In this document: piece by piece, positions 9,101-18,821 of the stretch
How positions within the stretch are numbered: position 1 is the stretch's first letter
How the letters are laid out: every line of letters begins with the position of its first letter
Origin: Eubacterium sp.
GTDB taxonomy: Bacteria; Bacillota; Clostridia; Oscillospirales; Acutalibacteraceae
Direction: 5' to 3'
Assembly: GCA_017445905.1 (NCBI GenBank)
Contig: JAFSRX010000051.1
Span: forward strand, 1-64,000
DNA: 64,000 bases
Notes under the pieces: generated by a model
The model's input: the letters and a program-made list of their open reading frames with translations, nothing else
Told to the model about the DNA's origin: nothing
Database searches by the model: none
Position numbers and translations under genes: made by a program

Positions 9101-12100
9101 ATAAACAGCTATGCCGAAGAACTTGGCCTTACTGCTATTATAGAGCAGGACAATTACGCTATCACCATTTACAAGGTCGGCAACTTTTACGAAATGTACG
9201 ATGATGATGCCCGTCTTGCGTCTGTAACGCTCGATCTGCATACTTCCCGCAAGGGCGGCAGATTGATGTGCGGTTTTCCCGATCACGCTAAAGACAGCTA
9301 TACTGCAAGACTTGTCGATGCAGGATATTCCGTTGTTGAAGCAGAACAAGAGCAGATACCCGCAAAGGTGTCCGATCTTGCAGTCGGTGACGTTATAATG
9401 TATGACAGCGCTCGACGCGAGGTTACAGAGTTAAGCGCCGACAGCATTAAACTTAAAGACCTTGACCACCCCGATTATGACGGCCTTTTAGTTAGCACTT
9501 CCGATGTACTTGCCTATGAGGGTTGGCAGGAAGATATGGAAAGCAAGGGCTTTGAGATCATATCCAAATCGCAGGAACTATACGAAGAAGAAGTTTTTGC
9601 ATTTGATAATACTATTCGTTATTACATTAAAGAAAATAACGAACATCACTTTAATGTTCAGATACAGACCAAAACCTCCGATACAGATACCTACGTTTAC
9701 AGCGGTGTCGGCAGATTTACTGACACTTTGGGTGAAGCACACGATTATATAGAGCGTGATATTCAAATAAGAACAATCAGGAACAGTTTTGATGAGTATT
9801 ACGACACTCTGTATAACGAGGGCGATGCAGCTATTGCAGGAGAAACAGGATACAGACTGGCGCTGCAAGCAGGAGATACGTTCATCAAGGAGCAGAGAAA
9901 TCCCGAATTGGTAAGTGCTTTCAATGAGCTTCGGCACGATATTCTTTCAAGTGACCGTGAGATTGCCGCATTTGCTTTTTCTCTGCAAGATGCAGGGCTG
10001 ATTGAACGGTTCATACCGCAAGAAGATAACGCACAGCAGACGGTATATGAAATATATCAGCTGAAAAACAATAATCATACCCGCGATATTCGTTTTGTAA
10101 GTCTTGACAGACTCCGTACAGCAAGCATAGAGCCTAACATAGATAACTATGATAAAGTCTATGAGGGAGATTTCAGCGAATTTGTGACCGATGATAACAC
10201 CATTGAGCAACAGCTTGAAGCACTATACACTAAATTCAATGTTGCACGTCCCTCCGATTTTGAAGGACATTCTCTCGCTGTTTCAGATGTAGTTGTTGTG
10301 AATGATGAAGCATATTATGTTGATACATTCGGGTTTAGGCCGATTGACAACTTCATCAAAGCTCCGGCAAAACAACAGGAAGAAGCACAGCTTGAAACAC
10401 AGCCCGACAAGCCTGCCGCCGCAATGCCCGATGCTGCCCGTCCTCGCGCAAGAATAATGGACGTTACGGCTACAAGAAACTACAAGCACATAATGGCTGC
10501 GTTCCCTGCTATTATGTCACATCAGTATTCTTATATGCAATTCTCCGCAGGAGAGAGTTTTGACAAACTCAATCTTGAATGGATTGCCCGCGATGAACTG
10601 GCTATATCACATACTTTCGTTCAGAACGGCGATCTGATGCGTGACCCCGAAATAGTAGTCAAGGTCGATAACGATGATAAAACCGTATTCCCGATAGAGT
10701 ATCAGAATGATACTCTTAATCTTTACGGACGATATGAAGAAGGAGATAGCAAAAGTAAGGATTGTAACAGATTCCTGACACAATGGCTCAACAACATTGA
10801 TGCACAGGGCTATTCTTTGATACATTCAGTCCGTTGGGACAGCGCAAAGCAGGAAGATGTAAGCAAAGATTACGATTTTCCTTTGGAAGAAGAAAGATAC
10901 GATCTTTTCTATCAGCGCACTGGCAGTACGGTTGATGTATTCTGCCGACTTCATATCAAGTCGATATCACCTGATGAATTTCTGCTGGCCGCGACGATCA
11001 ATGAAGATTATTCAATAACCTATCACGATCAGACTATCCCCAATCACTACAAAACAGAGATAGAAAACTATTCATCGAGGATATCAACAAATGCAGATAT
11101 TGTATCAGCATATTCGCTTGTCCGGGTATTCAATTTTGCAAAAGAAGGAAAGACCTTTGACGATAAGTTTGATATGCTCTCCCTGCAAACAGTCTGCAAT
11201 GATTCTCGGTTATATGATAACGATCTGATTGAATTTATCGGACGGGTAATCAGCGATCCGAACAATATCAGCACAGACGATTATGAATATGCTATATCAA
11301 TGGTAGCAGAAATCATAGACGGATATGACAGCAGCAAATCTTCGGACAAGTACGGCGCTGTTATGTTCATCACCGATGAACAGACAGAAAACGATGTTTT
11401 CAATCAGATTTCTTCCTCTGATAGTGCAGAAAACAAAATCAGAGAGAAAACAGAAGCAGAGAATACCGCCGCTGTTGAACAGGCGACTGGAGATTTGATG
11501 ATATCAGCCGATGTGCCTGCCCCGATTGTTCCCGATGAAACAGAGGAACAGACGGAAGAAAGCACACCTGTTAATGATGATACCGACAGCAATCCCCTTG
11601 ATTTCAAAGTCGGAGATATTGTCACAACAATGGGTAGTGACCGTCAATTTGTTATCACAGAGATCAACGCAGAAAGAAACACAGCAACAATCCGCGATGA
11701 TAACACAGGTTGGTATCCGCTGTTTCAAGAACTTCCCTTCTATCAGCTTTCGGCTTTGGCTGAACAAAATGAAATGCAGCATAGCTTCAATCCTGACGAT
11801 GACAGCATAGTTGTCGAGGGAGAAGAAGAAATCAAGAATAACTATGTTATTACTGATGATAACATCGGTGTTGCGACACCAAAGATCAGAGTCGGAAATA
11901 ATATTGCAGCTATTGAGATTGTAAACACGCTCCTTAAAGAACATCGTGACGCGACAGAAGAAGAAAAATCCAAACTTGCACAGTATGTCGGTTGGGGCAG
12001 CTTGCCTGATGTTTTTGACGAGCGCAAAGACAATTATTCCTCTGAAAGAACTCGCTTGCGTGAGTTACTTACAGAGAAAGAATACGAATCGGCGCGGGAA

Positions 12101-15100
12101 AGCACTCTTACGGCTTTCTACACACAGCCTGTTATTATCAGAGCCGTTTACACGGCGCTGAAAAATATGGGTTTTGATGGTGGAAAAATCCTTGAGCCTG
12201 CTATGGGTGTAGGTAATTTCTTCGGCGCTATGCCGCAGGAACTCGCCGCAAGCAGCGAACTTTACGGCGTAGAGATAGACCGAATAACCGGAAATATCGC
12301 CAAACAGCTTTATCCTAACGCTGATATTGCCGTAAAGGGTTTTGAGGACTTCAAAGCTCCCGACAATTCCTTTGACGTTGTTATCGGTAATGTTCCGTTT
12401 GCTGATTTTAAGGTGTTTGACCCCCGGTACAACAAGCATAATCTGTTGATACACGATTATTTCTTTGCAAAGGCAATTGACAAATGCAAAGCAGGAGGTA
12501 TAGTCGCATTTATTACTTCAAAGGGTACTCTTGATAAGAAAAACTCAAATTTCCGCAGAATGTTATGTGAAAAGGCTGAACTTCTCGGAGCGATAAGATT
12601 GCCGTCAACGGCCTTTAAGGATAACGCAGGAACTGAAGTAATATCCGATATTATATTCCTCAAAAAGAGGAACAGTATCTCCGCAGTTCGGGATACTTGG
12701 GTTGATACAACATACTCGGACACAGCATTAACCTATATCAACAATTACTTTATTGAAAATCCGTATATGGTCTGCGGGCAGCTTTCAAGTCAATCCACAC
12801 AGTATGGCTTTGACATTGATGTAAAGCCCTTTGAAAATGTATCACTTGAACAGGCTCTTATGGAGCGTATAGCTGTGATACAAGGCAAGTTTGAGCCTAT
12901 CAACCGTATGCTCGATCTCGAAGCCGACAAGAGCAAAGAAATAAAATATATTCCGTTGGTTGATGACAGCATACCGCCGTACAGATACGGTCAGCTTGCA
13001 GACGGTACTATAGCTTACCGTGAGGGTGACAGACTGCGTATAGATAATATTTCAAAGAACGCAGTTAAATACTACAAAGCGGCTATCAGACTGTCCAAAG
13101 CTGTGCGGTATATTGTTAATGTTCAGCAGGAAACGCCTGACGGCTTTAATGATGATATCATCAATAACAACTTTGAACTGGCAAGGCAAGAACTCAATGA
13201 AGCGTATGATGCTTTTGCAAAGCTCGGACTTACCGTCAACGATACAAAGCGCCGCGGTTTCAAATTTGATGATGATAACAATTTTGGCCTTATGGCAAGC
13301 CTTGAAAAGCAGATCACACAGCCTGACGGCAAGAAAGTATGGATTAAATCATCTGATCTGTTTGAAAGACGAACAATTGTTAAGCACAGAGAGATTACGC
13401 ATTGCGATTCGCTCAATGATGCGTTCACTGTATGTCTGAACGCAAAGAGCAGAGTTGACATTGACTACATCTGCAAGCTGACCGACAAGCAGCCTGCGGA
13501 AGTCATTGGAGAACTTAACGGTTCATATATCTACAGAAACCCGCAGACCTATGACAAGAACGATATTACTTCGGGGTGGGAAACAGCTGACGAATATCTT
13601 TCGGGCAACATTCGCGCTAAATTACAGTTTGCGAAAGATGCCGCCGCAGCTGATACCTCGTTTGCTATCAATGTAACAGCACTGGAAGGAGTGATGCCCG
13701 AAAAGATACCCGCAAGTGAGATCACCGTTCAGCTCGGTGCGTCTTGGGTGCCGGTTAGTGTCATTGAGGACTTTATGAATGAGGTCTTTCAGTTTCCTGC
13801 TTATGTTAAAATGTATTGTAAAGTTGAACACGATATATCTACGGCGACTTGGTACATATCCGATAAATCAATGGGCAGAGGATTTACCGCAACAAAAAAA
13901 TTGTACGGTACTGACAGGATTACAGGTATGGAATTACTGGAAGATGCACTCAATATGCGGAGAACTACCATATATGACAGAGTGACCGATGAAAACGGTG
14001 AACCGAAATCCGTTAAGAATCCCGAAGAAACACAAAAGGCACGTTTGAAGCAGGATATGCTTAAACAGGCTTTTGTGGATTGGATATGGAAAGACCCGAC
14101 AAGAACAAGAAATCTTGAAGAAATCTACAATTTCAAGTACAACTCGGAGCGTGTTCGTCGTTTTGACGGCTCACACCTGACCTTTGATGAAATGAATACA
14201 AGTATTGAATTGCAGCCACATCAGAAAAACGCTGTTGCGCGTATAATGTACGGCGGTAATTCTCTGCTTGCACACGTTGTTGGTGCTGGAAAAACATTTG
14301 AAATCTCTGCGGCGTGTATGGAACTTAAACGTACAGGAGCCGCAAATAAAGCGCTGATTGTTGTTCCTAATCATCTTATAGGGCAATGGGGTAAAGAATT
14401 TCAAACTCTTTACCCTGCGGCAAATATCCTGCTTGCGCGACAGGAAGATTTCAAGAAGGACAAGCGTCGCATCTTCCTCGGCAGAATTGCTACGGGCGAT
14501 TATGATGCAATCATAATGGGTTATAGCACATTCACGAAAATCGGTGTTTCACGACAACGGCGTGAAAGATTCTATCGTGACGAGATCGAAACTTGTTGTG
14601 AGCATTTACAGAATTGCAAACACGGTTCACTTACGGAAAAACAGCTGCAAAAATACAAAAAACAGTTGGAGGGTAATCTTAAAAATCTTGAATACTCTGT
14701 GAAGCAGGATAAGGAGATTACCTTTGAAGAACTTGGTGTTGACTGGCTTTATATTGATGAAGCACACAATTTCAAAAACCTTATGCTGAATACCAAACTC
14801 GGACAGATCGCTGGTATCAGTACAGCAAACAGCAAACGAGCAGAGGATTTACTTTTAAAAATCCGATACATCAATGAAATGCAAGGAGCAGAACGCGGCG
14901 TTGTACTTGCAACAGGTACGCCTATTTCCAATTCGCTTGTTGAGATGTACACGATGCAGCGCTATCTCCAAAACAAGTATCTTGAAGAAAAGGGAATAAG
15001 TCATTTTGATGCTTGGGCAGCTGACTTTGCGAAAATCGAAAGCACGATTGAACTTGATCCGACAGGTGTGGGATTTAGAAATAAGACGCGATGTGCTGCA

Positions 15101-16729
15101 TTTAACAATTTGCCTGAACTAATGGTAATGTTCAATCGTTGCACAGATATTCAGACCGCCGAAATGCTTGATCTTCCCGTCCCGAAACTCAAAGACGGAC
15201 AGTACACAATATGTGTTTGTCAACCGTCCGATGAACAGAAGGAATACGTTAAAGACTGTGGAAAAAGAGCAGAGAGAATACACTGCAAACAAGTTGACCC
15301 TACAGTTGACAATATGCTCAAGGTCACAAATGACGGCAAAATGTGTGCTTTGGATATGCGGCTTGTTGACCCCGAAGCAGAAGATAACCCCGACAGCAAG
15401 GTCAATATTGCTATTGAGAACATCTATGATAAATGGCTTGAAACGAAATCAGACCGTCTGACACAAATTGTATTTCTTGACCGCAGTACACCAAAGCCTA
15501 ATGAGTTCAACCTTTACGATGATATCCGTAACAAACTCGTTGAGCGCGGTATTCCGAAGTCTGAAATACGGTTTATACACGAAGCAAAGAATGATAACGA
15601 AAAGCTGAAGCTCTTTGATGAGGTCAACGCTGGGCTGTGCCGAATCATCATCGGTTCAACCGAGAAAATGGGTGCAGGAACTAATATTCAAGAAAGACTC
15701 TGTGCGTTACATCACCTCGATGTACCGTGGCGGCCCTCGGATATAGAGCAGAGAGAAGGTCGAATACTGCGGCGCGGCAATATCAATAAAGAAGTCGAAA
15801 TATTCCGTTATGTTACAGAAAAGACCTTTGACAGCTATTCTTGGCAGACGATAGAGAGCAAACAAAAGTTTATTTCACAGGTTATGACCGGAAATGCCGC
15901 AGGACGGAGTGCAGAAGATGTTGACAGCGCAGTAATGAACTATGCAGAGATTAAGGCTCTTGCAACAGGTGATCCCCGCATAAAAGAGCATTTTGATCTG
16001 ACAGATGAAGTAAACCGACTGCGTTTGATTAAAGGCTCATTTGACAAGGCTCATATTGATATGCGTGATAGACTGGCCTTTGAACTTCCGAAAATAATTT
16101 CCGAGGAAACAAACTTTGTCAAGATGTTCAAGGCCGAAAAGGAATACTCCATAAATAACAGTCAGCCTTTCGATGAAGAAACCAATCCCTTTACAATCAC
16201 GTTTGGCGGTAAGACCTATGATAAGCGTGAAGATGCAGGAACAAGGATTATGGAAATCATCAGAAGCGGCGCAGCTTATCATCAGCCTTATCTTCTCGGC
16301 AAGTATCGAGGGTTTGACCTTGAAATATCCTTTAGCGCAGCTTGGAATACGCACGTTTTCAATTTAAGACACCTGACAGTAATGCAATGCGAGGTCGGAG
16401 AAAGCACAATCGGTATGTTCAAGCGTATCGACAATCTGATTGACCACAACATTGATGCGCTGTTAGGACAGCACTCAACACGGCTGACGGCTGCCGTCAA
16501 GGATATGGAGATATGTAAGCAACACGCCAATGAGGAATTTCCTCAAAAGGAAGAACTCGCACAGAAAGAAATGCGGCTTGCACAGCTCACCAAAGAACTT
16601 GCCTTTGACGATCACAGCGAGGGTGACAACCTTGTGGAAAAGCCTAACGCGGAACTCAATGCCGCCGATACCGCCGACATTGTTGATGATGATGAGCCTA
16701 TCATCGAAAACGGTAACGGACGAAAGTAA
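6125..16729 (+). CDS. Giant polyvalent protein: ArdC-like, MutS-I-like, YodL, N6-adenine methyltransferase and SNF2 helicase
   Basis: A 3534-aa protein. In order: an ArdC-like N-terminal region (about 10-110, with NPNATFVASFNVWKQIG); regions typical of these proteins (about 680-760, GTGGHYSGVFGF); a MutS-I-like patch near 1016 (YKVGNFYEMYDDDARL); a YodL domain at about 1305-1410; an adenine-methyltransferase Rossmann domain (LEPAMGVGNFFGAMP near 2022, GNVPF near 2087 in place of NPPF/NPPY); and a SNF2/DEAD-like helicase (HVVGAGKT near 2716, DEAH near 2878, ATGTPISNS, GAGTNIQERL near 3180, QREGRILRRGN). It ends DDDEPIIENGNGRK. Such proteins are thought to protect transferred DNA from host defences. 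It follows a family-1 palindrome and is probably the last gene before the terminator at 16794. Confidence 0.9.
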   Translation: MSNSSRQAVWNKLNNGSLAWTDFMEFMSHHWGYKFDQITEIYARNPNATFVASFNVWKQIGYRVNYRAKAALYVDGNGYFDVKATNAPDSFSSWRYKPEADERIYQLWKRRFPQISIENDIISNIINVSYAHLAEIKSRYGWKFTPEQDSLVIDSTSFAIMHRFGLNTDSCDFDFRNAVTILSNENFFQTYGQIILNILHDSLTDAKTAIRSYDKWYEQNQAATVTAINDKALFDELSERLFLLDRNGTVVTCKVVDVRSPNITLSDTENNGESFTISLTEFDDTAKEFISEEVQEVMQDVKETENSDDDLIAFAQSIAEQAAEQDIEERETQAESAFEEELSDNTFLNANTNQISFFSFAAEDSNADTAPLSSLPTKPIATQSVKPKQRRGRKAKEKTASPAPLVIEPNMEDHVLRCGANSRGSLERIVAWYQKDKSDEENAAFLRAEFTDSYHRYHDTTASRGYVFRSEEYPNGVHISAAFSDRLIITSGDTASLNIIPSLSGSWLLSAKRVKTLLENGEYCPQEIIDRAEDYELTEIAKDLWHLHQNTNKQIYDFFIPDETINHVFPEGTARLKTSLQNKETLQEYINGLEKFISDCEQNEDILRFKQFTPTLQELLSSLKDLRIERRQFTANPDFKFTAPEFFFTENEIDYYLTNYQPYSNGKFSINEYFKEDHSRKEQADHLKDFFGTGGHYSGVFGFSYDPKGVEIKYEGLYGSEPIALNFTWIEVAEHIDNAVREERYITQDDIDKRIWHDKYTVEHYNPDKADDYDKREYDNAMAFLTSQGAVEKNETDTVKSVLPPVDSALVKELLKTEYMSGNTRLMKNSKDSVVDFFFRNGDETARTQFVSDNYDKGVYTETTVSTSLGERRVGFIADESGMLIWEGNYLTRTNESSLTWTGIADIISEMILDNTYYSAPDQSVTLMSDAAEVTEVVSSADTVAEIRLKYQGESDSLEKIRDMALSLGAIVLIDNAESTIDIDTYENHREEINSYAEELGLTAIIEQDNYAITIYKVGNFYEMYDDDARLASVTLDLHTSRKGGRLMCGFPDHAKDSYTARLVDAGYSVVEAEQEQIPAKVSDLAVGDVIMYDSARREVTELSADSIKLKDLDHPDYDGLLVSTSDVLAYEGWQEDMESKGFEIISKSQELYEEEVFAFDNTIRYYIKENNEHHFNVQIQTKTSDTDTYVYSGVGRFTDTLGEAHDYIERDIQIRTIRNSFDEYYDTLYNEGDAAIAGETGYRLALQAGDTFIKEQRNPELVSAFNELRHDILSSDREIAAFAFSLQDAGLIERFIPQEDNAQQTVYEIYQLKNNNHTRDIRFVSLDRLRTASIEPNIDNYDKVYEGDFSEFVTDDNTIEQQLEALYTKFNVARPSDFEGHSLAVSDVVVVNDEAYYVDTFGFRPIDNFIKAPAKQQEEAQLETQPDKPAAAMPDAARPRARIMDVTATRNYKHIMAAFPAIMSHQYSYMQFSAGESFDKLNLEWIARDELAISHTFVQNGDLMRDPEIVVKVDNDDKTVFPIEYQNDTLNLYGRYEEGDSKSKDCNRFLTQWLNNIDAQGYSLIHSVRWDSAKQEDVSKDYDFPLEEERYDLFYQRTGSTVDVFCRLHIKSISPDEFLLAATINEDYSITYHDQTIPNHYKTEIENYSSRISTNADIVSAYSLVRVFNFAKEGKTFDDKFDMLSLQTVCNDSRLYDNDLIEFIGRVISDPNNISTDDYEYAISMVAEIIDGYDSSKSSDKYGAVMFITDEQTENDVFNQISSSDSAENKIREKTEAENTAAVEQATGDLMISADVPAPIVPDETEEQTEESTPVNDDTDSNPLDFKVGDIVTTMGSDRQFVITEINAERNTATIRDDNTGWYPLFQELPFYQLSALAEQNEMQHSFNPDDDSIVVEGEEEIKNNYVITDDNIGVATPKIRVGNNIAAIEIVNTLLKEHRDATEEEKSKLAQYVGWGSLPDVFDERKDNYSSERTRLRELLTEKEYESARESTLTAFYTQPVIIRAVYTALKNMGFDGGKILEPAMGVGNFFGAMPQELAASSELYGVEIDRITGNIAKQLYPNADIAVKGFEDFKAPDNSFDVVIGNVPFADFKVFDPRYNKHNLLIHDYFFAKAIDKCKAGGIVAFITSKGTLDKKNSNFRRMLCEKAELLGAIRLPSTAFKDNAGTEVISDIIFLKKRNSISAVRDTWVDTTYSDTALTYINNYFIENPYMVCGQLSSQSTQYGFDIDVKPFENVSLEQALMERIAVIQGKFEPINRMLDLEADKSKEIKYIPLVDDSIPPYRYGQLADGTIAYREGDRLRIDNISKNAVKYYKAAIRLSKAVRYIVNVQQETPDGFNDDIINNNFELARQELNEAYDAFAKLGLTVNDTKRRGFKFDDDNNFGLMASLEKQITQPDGKKVWIKSSDLFERRTIVKHREITHCDSLNDAFTVCLNAKSRVDIDYICKLTDKQPAEVIGELNGSYIYRNPQTYDKNDITSGWETADEYLSGNIRAKLQFAKDAAAADTSFAINVTALEGVMPEKIPASEITVQLGASWVPVSVIEDFMNEVFQFPAYVKMYCKVEHDISTATWYISDKSMGRGFTATKKLYGTDRITGMELLEDALNMRRTTIYDRVTDENGEPKSVKNPEETQKARLKQDMLKQAFVDWIWKDPTRTRNLEEIYNFKYNSERVRRFDGSHLTFDEMNTSIELQPHQKNAVARIMYGGNSLLAHVVGAGKTFEISAACMELKRTGAANKALIVVPNHLIGQWGKEFQTLYPAANILLARQEDFKKDKRRIFLGRIATGDYDAIIMGYSTFTKIGVSRQRRERFYRDEIETCCEHLQNCKHGSLTEKQLQKYKKQLEGNLKNLEYSVKQDKEITFEELGVDWLYIDEAHNFKNLMLNTKLGQIAGISTANSKRAEDLLLKIRYINEMQGAERGVVLATGTPISNSLVEMYTMQRYLQNKYLEEKGISHFDAWAADFAKIESTIELDPTGVGFRNKTRCAAFNNLPELMVMFNRCTDIQTAEMLDLPVPKLKDGQYTICVCQPSDEQKEYVKDCGKRAERIHCKQVDPTVDNMLKVTNDGKMCALDMRLVDPEAEDNPDSKVNIAIENIYDKWLETKSDRLTQIVFLDRSTPKPNEFNLYDDIRNKLVERGIPKSEIRFIHEAKNDNEKLKLFDEVNAGLCRIIIGSTEKMGAGTNIQERLCALHHLDVPWRPSDIEQREGRILRRGNINKEVEIFRYVTEKTFDSYSWQTIESKQKFISQVMTGNAAGRSAEDVDSAVMNYAEIKALATGDPRIKEHFDLTDEVNRLRLIKGSFDKAHIDMRDRLAFELPKIISEETNFVKMFKAEKEYSINNSQPFDEETNPFTITFGGKTYDKREDAGTRIMEIIRSGAAYHQPYLLGKYRGFDLEISFSAAWNTHVFNLRHLTVMQCEVGESTIGMFKRIDNLIDHNIDALLGQHSTRLTAAVKDMEICKQHANEEFPQKEELAQKEMRLAQLTKELAFDDHSEGDNLVEKPNAELNAADTADIVDDDEPIIENGNGRK

Positions 16730-16733
16730 ATCT

Positions 16734-16809
16734 ATGCAGAGTGGCAGGGACGGAGCAATCCGTTCCCTGTTAATGCGGAGATCAATACTGATCTGCGGTC
16801 ACAACCCCG
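16734..16809 (+). repeat. About 75-bp repeat, copy A (paired with 61567-61638)
   Basis: Starts GCAGAGTGGCAGGGACGGAG and runs to ACAACCCCG. It is nearly identical to a block near the attachment site. It contains a hairpin with a GCAA tetraloop (CAGGGACGGA/TCCGT(T)CCCTG) and a second stem AGATCA/TGATCT. The copies differ by small indels yet both keep the stems. Confidence 0.7.
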
Positions 16810-16819
16810 CCGCATTTTT
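16794..16819 (+). terminator. Intrinsic terminator after the giant gene
   Basis: TGCGG ... CCGCA stem with an 11-nt loop, followed by TTTTT. It forms the 3' part of repeat copy A. The same hairpin without the T run is found at 18652. Confidence 0.65.
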
Positions 16820-16820
16820 C

Positions 16821-16849
16821 TTGACAACAATTACTGTAAATGATATAAT
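16821..16849 (+). promoter_or_regulatory. Consensus sigma-A promoter for the ATPase gene
   Basis: TTGACA 16821-16826, 17-nt spacer, TATAAT 16844-16849. The last T is also the first base of a family-1 palindrome, so a bound protein would block polymerase. Confidence 0.85.
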
Positions 16850-16864
16850 GTGTCTAAAGACACA
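16849..16864. promoter_or_regulatory. Family-1 palindrome on a promoter (TGTGTCTAAAGACACA)
   Basis: One mismatch from consensus. It begins on the last base of the -10 box and covers the expected transcription start, a classic operator position. Confidence 0.75.
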
Positions 16865-16886
16865 TAGAAGAAAGGTGGATTGAACT

Positions 16887-18599
16887 ATGAAATCTCTTAC
16901 TCTGCGCGATTTTGATAATTTGCATAAGGAAAAGAGATATATTTACAATAATGTACTTTCTTTCATTAACAGTGATCGTTGTTATGATGGTATGGTCTGT
17001 GTTTTATATGGCCTTCGGAGAACTGGCAAGACGACTATAATGGAACAGATTATGACAGATAATGCTGACAAGTTTTCTTTCTTGTTTTTAGAAGCTACAA
17101 AAAAAGATACAATGGACGATGTTTATTCTTATCTCGACAAAGCTGTTGATGATAAGGTTGACTGCGTTTTCATTGATGAAATAACAAACATACCTGATTT
17201 CATTGATAATTCCGCTTTGCTTGCAGACATTTATGCGAAAGAGGGACTTAAAATAATTCTTGCGGGTACAGATTCATTAAGTTTTGTATTCGCTGAAAGC
17301 AGCAGCTTATACGGAAGAACAGAGAATATAAGTTCAACCTATATTTCGTTTGAAGAACATTGTAATGTTCTTGGAACAAAGGATATGGACGATTATATTA
17401 GCTACGGCGGCTTGATGAAAAAAGGTGCGTCCGAGAAAGATCGGATAGTACACGATTTTCAGAGTGCTTGCAGATACCTTGACGATGCTGTGTCGGGTAA
17501 TATTTCAAGGAGCATACTTTGTCTTTCAAAGTATTCTAATGATACGGAGCTTTCAGAGGTAACATTGCCGGAAATGAGAGCCGTTCTTGAAAAAATGGTA
17601 GAAAAATACAGCGGTGTACTGAACACTGCACTTGCTAACGAGGAATTAAGAAAGATAGTATTATCATTTCCTACAGACAGACAAGATTTTAAGGCTCTTG
17701 AGGGTGCAGAGATATTTAAAAGGCTTCGGGCAAACAAGCCTGACATTGTAAAAGAATTTGCAAAAGCGATAAATGCAGACACTCAAATCACTCACAAATG
17801 GAACGAGGGAATGATATTAAGACTTGAAAACGAACTGATACGTCTTGGCTTCATTTCAGCAACGAATAATCAAGAGTTTATTTATGATGAAAACTTCGGG
17901 TGGAGAAGTATGTCTGTCCACAAAGAGTATTATCTTATACAGCCTGCGATAAAGTATTATCATTTAAAAAAGGCTTTGGACTTTGTAGAAACCAATGAGC
18001 ATTATAACAGTCTTTCAGAGGTTGGAAAGCAATATGTTATGGACAAGCTCGATTCAAAGATCAGAGGGGATATGACAGAACAGATCGTAGTCTATGAAAT
18101 ATCAAAGGCTCTTTCTTCTGACAGATACTTTGTCTGCAAAGTTTCCTTTTCAAATTCAGACCCGAACAAGGAAAAAGGCGAATACGATATGCTTATCTAT
18201 GACAAAGCGAAGAACGCATACTTTGCTTTTGAAATAAAGCATACAACAACTCCTTACAGCAAGCAATACAATCATCTGTTGAATGAGAATTTCAAAGAAA
18301 TAATTGACTATAAATACGGTGATAAAGAGAACGTTTCCGTCTTATATAACGGAGTTCCTTTTGATACTTCGTCCGGCGTTCTTTATTTGAACATTTCAGA
18401 CTTTATTAGAGAGATCACCCGATGCGGAGATCCAAAACAAGCAATACAGAAATTGAGTAGTGATTTGCCTATCAGAGATTTAGAAACGGAAGAAAAGAAA
18501 TCGTCTGATGATAACAAGGGCAGCATCAACGAAACGTCTGAATATAACGACAATGACGATATTGCTTTTTTTGGTCTGAATACTGGCAGAAAAATATGA
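16887..18599 (+). CDS. AAA-family ATPase with DUF4143/nuclease-like C-terminus, tagged
   Basis: A 570-aa protein. Walker A GLRRTGKTT is at about residues 42-50, and a Walker B-like segment reads CVFIDEITNIPDF. The C-terminal part has YDMLIYDK....FAFEIKHTT, the E-x-K arrangement of PD-(D/E)xK-like folds found in 'ATP-binding protein, DUF4143' families. After an acidic linker it ends DDIAFFGLNTGRKI, the shared tail plus one Ile. AAAGGTGG lies 8 nt before ATG 16887. It has its own promoter and operator and is followed by a terminator, so it is monocistronic. The substrate is unknown; defence or DNA-handling roles are both possible. Confidence 0.85.
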   Translation: MKSLTLRDFDNLHKEKRYIYNNVLSFINSDRCYDGMVCVLYGLRRTGKTTIMEQIMTDNADKFSFLFLEATKKDTMDDVYSYLDKAVDDKVDCVFIDEITNIPDFIDNSALLADIYAKEGLKIILAGTDSLSFVFAESSSLYGRTENISSTYISFEEHCNVLGTKDMDDYISYGGLMKKGASEKDRIVHDFQSACRYLDDAVSGNISRSILCLSKYSNDTELSEVTLPEMRAVLEKMVEKYSGVLNTALANEELRKIVLSFPTDRQDFKALEGAEIFKRLRANKPDIVKEFAKAINADTQITHKWNEGMILRLENELIRLGFISATNNQEFIYDENFGWRSMSVHKEYYLIQPAIKYYHLKKALDFVETNEHYNSLSEVGKQYVMDKLDSKIRGDMTEQIVVYEISKALSSDRYFVCKVSFSNSDPNKEKGEYDMLIYDKAKNAYFAFEIKHTTTPYSKQYNHLLNENFKEIIDYKYGDKENVSVLYNGVPFDTSSGVLYLNISDFIREITRCGDPKQAIQKLSSDLPIRDLETEEKKSSDDNKGSINETSEYNDNDDIAFFGLNTGRKI

Positions 18600-18604
18600 C
18601 CCAT

Positions 18605-18640
18605 AAAACTCTCTTGGCTTTGACCGAGGGAGTTTTCATA
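18605..18640 (+). terminator. Terminator after the ATPase gene
   Basis: 13-bp stem AAAACTCTCTTGG/CCGAGGGAGTTTT with a 6-nt loop, ending in TTTT. The palindromic A and T runs could make it work in both directions. Confidence 0.75.
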
Positions 18641-18651
18641 TATAATAGTAT

Positions 18652-18676
18652 AATGCGGTCACAACCCCGCCGCATT
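18652..18676. other. Hairpin AATGCGG...CCGCATT
   Basis: Third copy of the ATGCGG-TCACAACCCCG-CCGCAT hairpin also seen at 16794-16814 (complete) and at 61621-61638 (5' part only). Here it is followed by A-rich sequence, so it is not an obvious terminator on the + strand. Confidence 0.5.
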
Positions 18677-18739
18677 AAAAATAAAAAACCTGTTTTACGC
18701 TACCTTAAATAGTTAAATAAAATTTCACAATTAAAACCC

Positions 18740-18768
18740 TTGACACATTTATAAAAGTGTGATATAAT
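18740..18768 (+). promoter_or_regulatory. Consensus promoter upstream of 18822
   Basis: TTGACA 18740-18745, 17-nt spacer, TATAAT 18763-18768. No family-1 site is present here, unlike the promoters at 16821 and 19418. The leader contains GTCTATAC. Confidence 0.8.
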
Positions 18769-18821
18769 ATATACAGGGAAGTATAACACCATAAGTCTAT
18801 ACTGTCAAGGAGGAATGGACT

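Noticed and set aside
16734..16809. tRNA-Asn-like string (GAGCAATCCG...CTGTTAAT) in the 75-bp repeat
   Set aside because: No cloverleaf forms: the would-be anticodon stem arms do not pair and no T-arm TTCGA is present.
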